From contig NC_079134.1 in NCBI RefSeq assembly GCF_945859705.1, forward strand, positions 83,019,061 to 83,083,060: DNA of 64,000 nt, read 5' to 3'. Below are positions 56,150 through 64,000 of the stretch, in pieces. A model generated the notes under the pieces. That model was given only the letters and a program-made list of their open reading frames with translations, ran no database searches and was not told the origin of the DNA. The translations under genes and the position numbers were made by a program. The first letter of the stretch is position 1. Each line of letters starts with the position of its first letter. This stretch comes from Episyrphus balteatus (taxonomy: Eukaryota; Arthropoda; Insecta; Diptera; Syrphidae).

Positions 56150-57498
56150 CTACATCTCCTGTTGACTCCTCTAAGCCAAGAAGTTCTTGTATTTTCAAAC
56201 AGAACCCATCAAAACGTCTGTTTTCGCACTATCCAGCCAAGTTTTTAAATTTTGGTCATTTTTGATATAGGGGGTCGAACCTAAAAAAAGCGATTATAAT
56301 TACTTTGGCAAATTGGGGCAAGATTTTTTTCTTGATTCCTTTAGAGGACACTTTCCTGAGTATAAAACCATAAAAACCCCAGAGAGCCTTTTAGGTGTAA
56401 AAAAGAAAATCTCACTCAAAGTCAAAAAATTTTTTTTTCTACCAACACTTGGAAAATCACTAATAAAAACAAAACTCAATAAAACAAAAAATTTTTTATA
56501 GTTAAATATTAATTTATATACCTTGATGAGTGTTATTATCCATTATTAAATTAATTTTTTACCGCACAAAAAATTTTGGGAGTAAGACAAATTACAACCT
56601 GATTTTTCACCACAAAAAAAAAAATTAAACTAGACAATGTTTAGCACTCTATAACTTTTGCACTAATTGGACAACGCAAATAATTTTGATGCAGTTAGAA
56701 CCTAAATATATTTGGGATGACATACCAATCACTCAAAAGTACCGCAATAATATTCGATTTTTTTATTTATTGCTATGGGTCGTCCCACTGTGCGCCGTGG
56801 CTAGTGTGTTTATGATCTTTTTGTTAATGTTTTTGAAATGTAGCTTAAGAATGTACAAAAATTTTTTGGTTTTTCAAAAATTTCAACTAAAAAAAAGCAG
56901 AGAAAACGAGTTTTGAAAATCACTCTCAATAGAAAAAAAAAAAGAAAAATTGTTCGACATGGTTAAATTGAAGTGTTAATATTCCGAGATCTGCGCTATT
57001 TACTTTTGAAATAAAAGTCTCTAACAAAAAATTACCAAAGTTTTGTCGAAAATTTAGAAAAAAATCAAAAAAAGTTTCCAATCCACGTTTGATAAAAAAA
57101 AAAAATGAGTATAGCTACCTTTAAACTCTTATAACATGAGAACGAAGCAACATAAATTAATGTTTATGGCCTTAAAATGAAGCTTAGATTATACAAATTG
57201 TTTTTGGTTTTACAAAAAAATAAAAAATGTACACCCTTATACCAACATACGAAATATACTTAAAATACCAAACATACGAAACGTATCAAATACATGAAAT
57301 ATACGAAATGTAAGAAACATACGAAGCATGCGAAAGTAACGAAACATGCGAAACACACGAAACATACGAAATATACGAAAAATGCGAAACATACGAAAGT
57401 AACGAGTAACGATATTATTCATGCGGGTACTAGTATCAAAAGTAACGTATACATGCGGGTACTCGTTTTGTCGTTACTATTACAGCCCTAATCCCAAG

Positions 57499-58614
57499 TA
57501 GAGCTGTAGCATGTATGTATTCGTTACTAAAATGCGGGTATTTGCTTCAGTAACGAGTAACGAAACGTTACTTTCTAAACAGTATCGTTACTCGTATGTT
57601 TCGTTACTGAGTACTGAAGTAACGAAACATACGAGATACGAAACATATGAGAAACGACCCCATTCCAATTTCAATACTAAATCATCCGATATATGAGATA
57701 CGAAACGAAGTGATACAATCAATTTGACGCATTTAGCATCTCGTATCATTACCGTCGTCGACATCGGAATGCTAACTCCATATAATTATTTGGAGTTTAC
57801 TTTTGTCTCCATAAAAACAGTTGTGACAAGATATCGTTGAGTTTTCGATAATAATTTATACAGAAATATCAAAAGAGAAGTTTTAGTATTTATGTGTTTG
57901 TGAACTTTTTGTTAATGGTCTTGAAGTGTAGCTTAAGAATGTACAAATTTTTTTTTTTTTTTCAAAACATTTGTTAATTTTCAGTGCAAAATTTTTAACT
58001 AAAAAAAAGCAGAGAAAACGAGGTTTGAAAATCACTCTCAATAGAAAAAAAATGAATAATTTTTCGACATGGTTGTATTGAAATGTTAATATTCCGAGAT
58101 CTGCGCGATGTACTTTTGAAATAAAGGTCTCTAAATAATTATGATAAGATTACTGAACGAATATAAACAAAAAATTACCAGAGTTTTGTCAAAAAATTAT
58201 GAAAAAAATAAAAAAAAGTTTCCACGTTTGATTAAAAAAAATCGAAAAAAAATCAGTATAGCTACCTTCAAACTCTTATAACATGAGAACGCCGCAACTT
58301 AAATTAATATTTATGGCTTTAAAATGTGGCTTAGAGTATACAAATTGTTTTTGGTTTTTTTCAAAAAAAATTTTTACACCCTAATACCAACGTACGAAAC
58401 ATACTTAAAATACCAAACATACGAAACGCATCAAATGCATGAAATATACGAAATGTACGAAACTTACGAGGCATGAAGTAACGAAACATACGAAACACAC
58501 GAAATATACGAACCATACGAAAGTAACGAGTAACGATATTATGGATGCGGGTACTGGCATCAAAAGTAACGTATACATGCGGGTACTCATTTTGTCGTTA
58601 CTTTTACAGCCCTA
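57499..58614 (+). mobile_element. hAT-1 family element, copy c (uninterrupted)
   Basis: Starts TAGAGCTGTA (57499), ends TACAGCCCTA (58614), 1116 bp. Flanked by ATCCCAAG on both sides (57491-57498 and 58615-58622); the left one is shared with copy b. It preserves the full family order and serves as reference for the insertion sites in copies a and b. A small deletion removed the region around the Transib target (near 57890). No coding sequence. Confidence 0.9.
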
Positions 58615-58831
58615 ATCCCAAGCCGAAAAACTGATTTTCAAAAAAGTTACAAGCATTTAAAAGTCGTCTGGGGTGTATCACACCCCAGGATGTAAACAAG
58701 GGTTAACTATCGATCGATAGAATATTTTAAAAGTTTAAGCAACCTCGAATAGTTAATGTTTTGAAAATATTTAGATTTGTGAACTGTAACTGTAACTATA
58801 GAGTTAAAAAATAAATTCTTATTCCTTTCAG

Positions 58832-58923
58832 TTTCAATTGCTGGGTTAGCTGGACTATTCTTTGGTGCATCAATAGTATATCTTGCTGAAATATTCTATT
58901 ATTTAGTATTCCTGAAATCATAA
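58832..58923 (+). CDS. Terminal exon of a pickpocket-like DEG/ENaC sodium channel
   Basis: A T-rich tract and AG at 58830-58831 form a good splice acceptor. The exon then reads SIAGLAGLFFGASIVYLAEI followed by FYYLVFLKS and TAA (58921-58923). This matches the second transmembrane segment of DEG/ENaC channels: a G-x-x-G-L-F-x-G-x-S block with the G-A-S triplet in the position of the selectivity filter, then a conserved E-I-x-Y-Y. The cytoplasmic tail is only a few residues, as in several insect pickpocket proteins. Phase: two bases (TT) belong to a codon split by the intron. Earlier exons (TM1 and the cysteine-rich ectodomain) were not found in the window, so the preceding intron either spans much of the upstream transposon tract or begins outside. 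Alternative: an isolated exon of a pseudogene. Confidence 0.65.
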
Positions 58924-59369
58924 ATTCAGTGAGTTTATTCCGTAGTTTATAATTATTTATTTTCTCATCAGTTCACAGAGCAGTATCGAGGAAGAAAATT
59001 ATACTATATAACCTATATATTATTAAATATTTTTATGCATGTACATATAATATCAGATATTTAATAAATTTATTGTTCTCTCATACTTTAATCAGTGTTC
59101 TTTTTAGCTAAAATACAATACGATACGTTCCGATACGTAAGCGCCACTAACTAACAATTTATTTGATGAAAAGAATTTAAATCCAACAAACCAATTTAAA
59201 TTTCCATTTCATTTTCTTTATTTCAGAATATTTAAATTGATACATTTAGCTTTAAACCTTTTAGATTAGAGCATCTATAAATTAACTATTTTACTTTTAC
59301 CTATTAACAGAAAGAAAAATTAAATATAAATTTTATTTAAGTTAATTAAATTTATTAAAAAATTGAATT
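58924..59369 (+). other. Probable 3' UTR and downstream flank
   Basis: AATAAA at 59063-59068 lies 140 bp after the channel stop codon and is the first plausible polyadenylation signal. Beyond it no gene is seen up to the LTR. Confidence 0.4.
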
Positions 59370-59894
59370 TGTGTTCTCGTTAGAGAACACCACCGAGTAA
59401 AACAATGTTTTTAATTTTAAACGAATAACTTTTATTTGAGTATAGTTAAAAGCCTCAGATCCCTTACCACTGGTGCACCATGGTGGGGGGAAATCTTCAG
59501 CTATACGCCGTAAGAACTAACTAAGAACTAACAGAGTTGAGCTCAAGTAATCCCTTTTGTATTACTTAATTGCTAACGCAGCATTTTGTCTGCGGATGAA
59601 AACTGATTCATAATATGATGAAATATCTTTGGTATCCATTAGATACTTCCACACAAGTTGCTTAAGGCAGAAAGTGCTGATATGCATTTTTATGTTTATA
59701 AGATTGGATACGATCATCCGCTATTAAAGGCATTCAATTATGAATCGTTTGATATGCTTTGTTAAATGTTTACATTATTGGAACTTGAAGTGTTAAATGT
59801 TTACATTATTGGAACTTGAAGTGTTAAATGTTTACATTATTGGAACCTGAAGTCAAGTGTTCGTGGGGGTGCACAAGTGGGCTCTGATATAACA
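59370..59894 (-). mobile_element. 3' LTR of an errantivirus-type element
   Basis: On the minus strand it begins TGTTATATCA directly after the purine tract AAAAGGGATGG (59895-59906) and ends GAGAACACA, giving TG...CA ends over 525 bp. Three direct copies of a 31-bp unit (GTTAAATGTTTACATTATTG ...) lie at 59761-59852. The env C-terminal coding sequence runs up to it, the normal order for insect errantiviruses. No second LTR is in the window. Confidence 0.6.
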
Positions 59895-60274
59895 CCATCC
59901 CTTTTAGAGTCTTCTAATGGTTGCAAAGTATTCGTTGGAAGATTTACATTATTTATTATCTTCCTATTTTTATTTTTAATTTTTAAATAAGCATAAAGTA
60001 TTAAAATGATTAGTATTGTTTAAATGATAAAGTATATAGTTAAACTTGACTTCTTGTGATTATATTTAAGTTCTTTAATTTCCTTTAAATTTTTTATATT
60101 TTGATATTGTAATTCTTCAAGACTTAAATTTTCAATTTTAGTATAATAAATATTTAAAATTGTATTGGGAATTATTGGCTCCTGCTTATAATTATTTCTT
60201 TCATAAACTTTGTTGTTTATTTTTGTTTTACAATTTTCAAAGGACCATGGGCATTTTGGGCCCGATTTCAACAT
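59895..60274 (-). pseudogene. Errantivirus-type env, C-terminal fragment
   Basis: Minus-strand frame 60274-60020 (84 codons) has CPWSFENCK, a leucine-rich stretch with LSLEELQYQNIKNLKEIKEL and a hydrophobic start of the membrane anchor; it then meets a stop near 60020. In another frame a short basic cytoplasmic tail is readable to the LTR. It corresponds to the end of the transmembrane subunit. It is separated from the N-terminal env piece by a fold-back insertion and a large deletion, so no functional envelope can be made from this locus. Confidence 0.5.
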
Positions 60275-60377
60275 TGCTCAACAGTGATGAAATGCATGTC
60301 AAATGAAAGGTCTTGAGGAGTACTTTAATTTACTATATGGGGGTGAAGTCGAAATCGAGCGCAAAAGTGGTGTTTTT

Positions 60378-60552
60378 GACCATTTTATAAAATAGTACTC
60401 AAAGTGAAATAAAATATATTTAAAAAAAGTGGCAACACTTACTATAAAGTGTTTCACCTTTTTCAAAAATTATAGTAAATGTTGCCACTTTTTTTTAAAT
60501 ATATTTTTTTTTTTTTTCATTTTGAGTAGGTATTATTTTATAAAATGGTCCA
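60378..60552. repeat. 175-bp hairpin repeat
   Basis: GACCATTTTATAAAATAGTA at the left and its complement at the right, with GTGGCAACACTTACTATA / TATAGTAAATGTTGCCAC inside, fold into one long stem. GGCAACACTTAC also occurs at 24589 and inverted at 24973 inside the other fold-back element. Confidence 0.7.
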
Positions 60553-60572
60553 AAATCGTTATCGTTTAGAAA

Positions 60573-61988
60573 GGAACTAAGACGTTCACGGGTTTTTATT
60601 GCAGGAATCGTTCAATGGGTTATAAGAGAAGATAAAACCGCGGAGTGCTATTATAGCCCGGGAGCCAGCGTCACTCATTTTTGAAAGATTTGATAATGGA
60701 TGAATTTATTTTTTTCGGGCAGTTTTTACATTAGAAAAACATAAAATCGATGCCTGCAGGCGCACCCGTGGTGCATTAATTTACAGTTAATTTTCAAAGT
60801 TGTAAAAAAACCGAGGTCACATGTCTAACTATTAAATGATAGGGTGGAAACTGAAGATAGGGGTGCAAAAGCCCCCTTTTTGGTTTTTTCAAAATACCTC
60901 GTAAACCAAGCAAAATTTTGATATATTGCACTCACCGCTTTTTTTAGAGAATTAAATTTCCTATTGAAATAATGTTTTTTTAAAATTAAAAAAAAATTTC
61001 CATACCAAAATAGTCAAAAAAATCATAAAAACAATATCAAAAAAATCGATTTTTTGAGTTTTTTTTGCTTTTTTAGTTGTACATTTTTTTTCGGTTGAGT
61101 TAGACATAAACATTGCTCGAAAGAAAAACAGAAGATTAAATTTCCTTCAAAATGCTGTGCTCACTAAATTTTTTCATTGAATATTAACCGAAGTATGGCC
61201 ATTTTAATCTATCTTTTTTTCGAATTTTTAGTTTTACTCAAGTAAAACAGAAACATTTGAGGGGAAAGTACGATAACTTAAGCACCAAGAACTGATAATG
61301 AGATTTTGTAGAGGGGTTAATTGTAGAGGGGACAATTGATTAAAATAACTTCATTTTAAAATTAATATTAAGTTTATAATTCTAGCTTTTGAAAAAAGTA
61401 TCAATCAAAACTGTAAGAATTGCTGTTGTTTTTTAATATTTTTTTTTTATTTTAAGTATTTTTTTTTTTAGAAAATTGCCCCTCCCACCTAAACGGGGGG
61501 ACATAGACCCCCCTCCCATAGTAAACAAGGATTGTATATAACCCGTCTGTAAAATCTCATTATCAGTTCTTGGTGCTTAAGTTATCGTACTTTCCCCTCA
61601 AATGTTTCTGTTTTACTTGACTAAAACTAATAATTCGAAAAAAAGATAGATTAAAATGGCCATACTTCGGTTAATATTCATTGAAAAAATTTAGTGAGCA
61701 CAGCATTTTGAAGGAAATTTAATCTTCTGTTTTTCTTTTGAGCAATGTTAACTCAACCGAAAACAAATGTACAACTAAAAAAAGCAAAAATTGATATTGT
61801 TTTTATGATTGTTTCGACTATTTCGGTATGGAAATTTTTTTTCAATTTTTAAAAAACATTATATTCCAATAGGAAATTTAATTCTCTACTAAAAGTGTTG
61901 AGTGCAATATATCAAAATTTTGCTTGGTTTACGAGGTTTATTGAAAAAAACAAAAAGGAAGCTTTTGCACCCCTATCTTCAGTTTCCA
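60573..61988. repeat. 1.4-kb fold-back element, copy 2, inside env
   Basis: Begins GGAACTAAGACGTTCACGGG as in copy 1 (24094) and ends CCCCTATCTTCAGTTTCCA; the outer right arm is missing. Left and right arms mirror around about 61330. A 170-bp insertion at about 60656-60831 (TAGCCCGGGAGCCAGCGTCA ... GTCTAACTATTA) is flanked by CTATTA and is absent from copy 1. The whole separates the two env pieces. Confidence 0.75.
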
Positions 61989-62054
61989 TTTTGTAACATA
62001 TATATATAAATTTTTGATTTGTTTTTCTTGGATTAATATTGCAATACTTGGAAC

Positions 62055-62576
62055 TCAAGGTAAAAGAAGCGATAAATGTGAGCTATCGAAACAGTTAATT
62101 TCATTATAGTTATTTGTTTCTATAATTTTTAAATGTTCCTCAATATCTTGACGGTCATTATCGTCCATGGTACCGTATAAAATTTTCAAACCTGTTCCTA
62201 CAATATTTATTAGTCCTCTTTTTTGTCTATTTTGTTTTGGGTGAGGTAAAAGAACTTCAAATTCACTACGTATTTTTGTCATTTTCCTAACTATACTATC
62301 ATTTTCTTCTGGTATTCTTTTAACATTTCTTTCCATGATTTCTATATTTCGTTCATACTCTTATAGATTTATTGTGTGGACAATTGTATCGTAATTTTTA
62401 ATTAATGGATACTCTTTCAATTGTATTACGGTGAATCCATTCCCTTTATTCAAATCAATTATTTCTAATTCTGCTTTAACTGTGGTCATCATTGTTAACG
62501 TCAATATCATCAATATGTGAAGTGGGATTGTATATTGCCATGTTCGATGTGTTATCCTTTTTGGATTTGGAATCAA
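62055..62576 (-). pseudogene. Errantivirus-type env, N-terminal fragments
   Basis: Two minus-strand frames. 62576-62361 (71 codons) begins with a basic segment and a hydrophobic signal-peptide-like stretch (LHILMILTLTMMTTVKA), then the start of the surface subunit. 62336-62055 (93 codons) contains a furin-type site RQKR (about residue 39) followed by the glycine-rich hydrophobic start of the transmembrane subunit (GLINIVGTGLK). Stops at 62361 and 62055 interrupt it, and most of the ectodomain is missing. The env start overlaps the end of pol in another frame, as in gypsy-group elements. Dead remnant. Confidence 0.7.
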
Positions 62577-62640
62577 TAGTATTTTTTGTAAATTTCTTAC
62601 GTACGGGAAATTGATCTTTATGAGTAGGTAAATCTATTTT
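62476..62640 (-). pseudogene. Errantivirus-type pol, C-terminal tail
   Basis: A minus-strand frame reads LPTHKDQFPVRKKFTKNTID and ends in an acidic tail (DDIDVNNDDHS) at the stop 62476-62478, overlapping the env start by about 100 bp. It resembles the poorly conserved end of integrase in gypsy-group elements by position rather than by motif. It is truncated at 62640 by the Helitron-like sequence. Confidence 0.45.
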
Positions 62641-62643
62641 TTA

Positions 62644-63000
62644 TCTTATATATAAAAATGAGTTCGTTAAGTGTGTGTGGCCGATAAACTCGCGTTTGGC
62701 TGGTCCGATTTTGGTAATTTTTTTTTGTTGGAAAGGTATTAAAATGTAGATGGTTTGTATCAAAAAAAATAATACCTTTTCTCGCATCTTTACATAGCTG
62801 TCAATGTGTACGAGTAAAAAAACACTCTCGCTTTTTAAAAAGTTTAACTAAGCTTAATTTGTAAAAAAAATAATTCAAAATAATTATTATTGTTTATAGT
62901 CTGATTTTGAATATTGTGATGCCTGTCAAGGTTTGAAATTGCTTGAAGCAGAAACTCATTGGGATTCAACGCTTTCTGGTGCATTGGTTGCTCTAATCTA
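62644..63000 (+). mobile_element. Helitron-like 5' end with helicase scrap
   Basis: TCTTATATATAAAAATGAG at 62644 follows an A and has the TC start and the sequence typical of insect Helitron 5' ends, with AAACTCGCGTTTGGCTGGTC and CCGATTTTGGTAATTT after it. The plus frame at 62900-62998 reads YCDACQGLKLLEAETHWDST, resembling the E-x-x-x-W block of the Helitron Rep/helicase protein, and stops at 62998-63000. The 3' end (hairpin and CTRR) was not located. Confidence 0.5.
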
Positions 63001-63780
63001 ATCAAAAAAGGATAACGTGATATTCTTAACTTTAGGGCAAGGACCCAGTCTAGCATAGATATGTATAAAAGCTTCGAGCCTCGAGCCCGGATAATTACCA
63101 GACCGGTCCAATACTTATTTTTTTGTACCGAGGAATAACGTGGCATGCGCTTAACTTTATGGCAAGGATCGCAACTTGCATAAACATAAAAGCTCTGATT
63201 CTCTGGACAGTACGTAATGTTCTAAGATTTGGAGTAGTTTTTTTGTTTGTATAAGACCAGACAAGCAGTACGATATTCAAATAAAAAAAACATCATCTGA
63301 TAATTCTCTGCCACCGGGTACAAAGGGGTTAAGTCGTAAATGATAGTTTGCAAAAAAAATGCGATTGAAGTTGAGGTAATGTATGAAAATCGATGAATTT
63401 TTGAGCATTGATCCTCTTATTTTTATAGGTAAGAATTGCTCTAAATTTATGTCTTTAAAACCAAATAAAAGAGAAAAAAGAGATTATTCTTATTTCATCA
63501 AAACCCGAAAATGCAATTTTGTGACTTGACCCCTTTGTACCCGGCGGCAAAGAATTATTGGCTGTTCTGCTATTTTAGTGCTGTTCTGCTATTTCAGGGA
63601 AAGGCTCCAGACCAACACAAAAATGAGCTTGGGAACGTTTTGATTCTACGATTTCAGAATAGGCTCGAAGCTTCTATATCTATGCAAGACTGGGTCCTTG
63701 CCATAAAGTTAAGAATGTCACGTTATTCCTTGAAATACAAATTTAAGCATTGCACCGGTCTGATATTTCTCCCGGCATGA
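63001..63780. repeat. Dispersed short units and a 250-bp MITE
   Basis: A unit with AACTTTAGGGCAAGGACCCAG and AAAAGCTTCGAG occurs at 63026-63095, diverged at 63147-63200, and inverted at 63660-63735. Between them 63305-63556 is bounded by CACCGGGTACAAAGGGGT and ACCCCTTTGTACCCGGCGG, an inverted pair flanked by further complementary bases (AATTCTCT / AAAGAATT). The frames at 62844-63280 and 63511-63780 read through these repeats and are not genes. Confidence 0.55.
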
Positions 63781-64000
63781 ATTCCATAGGAAACGTCTTT
63801 TGGAGCTTATCCCTTTTTGTACGTTATTTTGTATCAAAAAGTATAAATTCTTTGACTTTTTTTAAGGCAATCCTTATCAACATGATAAGCGCAGGTAAAT
63901 GGGACAGAAAAAAAGTTTAAGACATTTAGACAAAAAATTTTAAAATTCAGCAGCATGAACCAAAAAATTTTATTTTTTTGCTTGGGCCTAATAATATGGC
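63781..64000. other. Window end, nothing recognised
   Basis: AT-rich DNA without an open frame, terminal repeat or RNA motif that I can identify. Confidence 0.4.

Larger units (their letters stand above)
53928..56792. mobile_element. Transib B: non-autonomous RSS-ended element
   Basis: Inverted ends CACAGTGGGACGA (53928) and TCGTCCCACTGTG (56792), flanked by CGCCG at 53923-53927 and 56793-56797. Heptamer CACAGTG is identical to the V(D)J consensus. Left end: 12-nt spacer then GGAAAAATC (53947-53955). Right end, read inward: 21-nt spacer then AAAAAAATC (56764 down to 56756). No open frame resembling a transposase, so it would depend on one in trans, such as that of Transib A. It contains hAT-2. 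Excluding that, about 1.4 kb of AT-rich DNA remains. Assignment to Transib rests on heptamer, duplication and nonamer only. Confidence 0.65.
49613..57490 (+). mobile_element. hAT-1 family element, copy b (interrupted by Transib A and B)
   Basis: Starts TAGAGCTGTA (49613) and ends TACAGCCCTA (57490). Flanked by ATACCAAG (49605-49612) and ATCCCAAG (57491-57498), 7 of 8 identical. Left part 49613-49921 parallels copies a and c (GTGATACACTCAATTT, ATTTAGCATCTCGTA, GGCCGAAATATACCCAC) and resumes after the Transib elements at TGGCTAGTGTGTTTATG (56798). It ends with CGAAACATACGAAA-type degenerate repeats (57240-57410). No transposase. Confidence 0.85.
44337..58702 (+). mobile_element. piggyBac-type element expanded to 14.4 kb by nested insertions
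   Basis: CCCTAGTTTACATCC (44337) and GGATGTAAACAAGGG (58702) are inverted ends, each flanked by TTAA (44333-44336 and 58703-58706), the diagnostic piggyBac target. A subterminal palindrome GGGGTGTGTAACACCC (44380) is repeated as GGGGTGTATCACACCCC near 58670 and GGGGTGTAACACACCCC at 49471. A transposase C-terminal scrap lies at 49150-49390. Subtracting the insertions leaves roughly 1.4 kb, so the copy was already deleted internally or was non-autonomous before invasion. Confidence 0.75.

Noticed and set aside
62055..62576. Intact retroviral envelope gene
   Set aside because: Two stops, a large missing ectodomain, and a fold-back insertion separate the pieces.

Overview
The window looks like AT-rich, intron-containing nuclear DNA of an insect. 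The support is a terminal exon resembling a pickpocket (DEG/ENaC) sodium channel at 58832-58923, an errantivirus-type endogenous retrovirus remnant, and a dense mixture of piggyBac, hAT, pogo, Transib, Helitron and non-LTR elements. The order cannot be fixed from the sequence; nothing contradicts a fly or another holometabolous insect. Almost everything is mobile-element debris. Only the channel exon looks like host coding sequence, and only one transposase, of Transib (RAG1-like) type, is close to intact.

Layout. 1-9960: fold-back repeats and pieces of at least three non-LTR retrotransposons, one split by an insertion that carries a near-perfect 448-bp palindrome with a hammerhead-like motif in each arm. 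10000-13788: fold-back and hAT-type non-autonomous elements. 13789-19822: one I/LOA-like LINE with RNase H, split by 3.6 kb of inverted and tandem repeats and a MITE. 19921-19975: a second, better hammerhead-like fold. 22889-27469: a hAT-type element containing a pogo-type element, which in turn holds a fold-back element and a second pogo-type element. 27741-30437: a Jockey-type LINE (minus strand) abutting an RTE-type 3' fragment. 30433-44243: two copies of a 1.6-kb block, two copies of a TIR element (E) and several MITE or hAT insertions with readable target-site duplications.

44337-58702 is the centrepiece. It is a decayed piggyBac-type element flanked by TTAA that has grown to 14.4 kb by insertion. 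Inside it lie a 2-kb long-TIR element, an element carrying about 1 kb of a perfect 8-bp satellite, and two tandem hAT copies sharing an 8-bp duplication. The first hAT copy contains two adjacent Transib-like elements flanked by CGCCG duplications, and the second of these contains a further hAT element. Transib A has the transposase with DDE, CxxC and HxxxxH positions like RAG1, and heptamer-22-nonamer termini. Transib B is non-autonomous, begins with the exact V(D)J heptamer CACAGTG, and has 12-nt and 21-nt spacers before nonamer-like AAAAATC blocks.

58707-64000: the channel exon and its 3' region, then on the minus strand a 3' LTR and broken env and pol tail of an errantivirus-type element, cut by a fold-back element and by a Helitron 5' end. 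Coordinates of terminal repeats and duplications were read by eye; family names below superfamily level are tentative.
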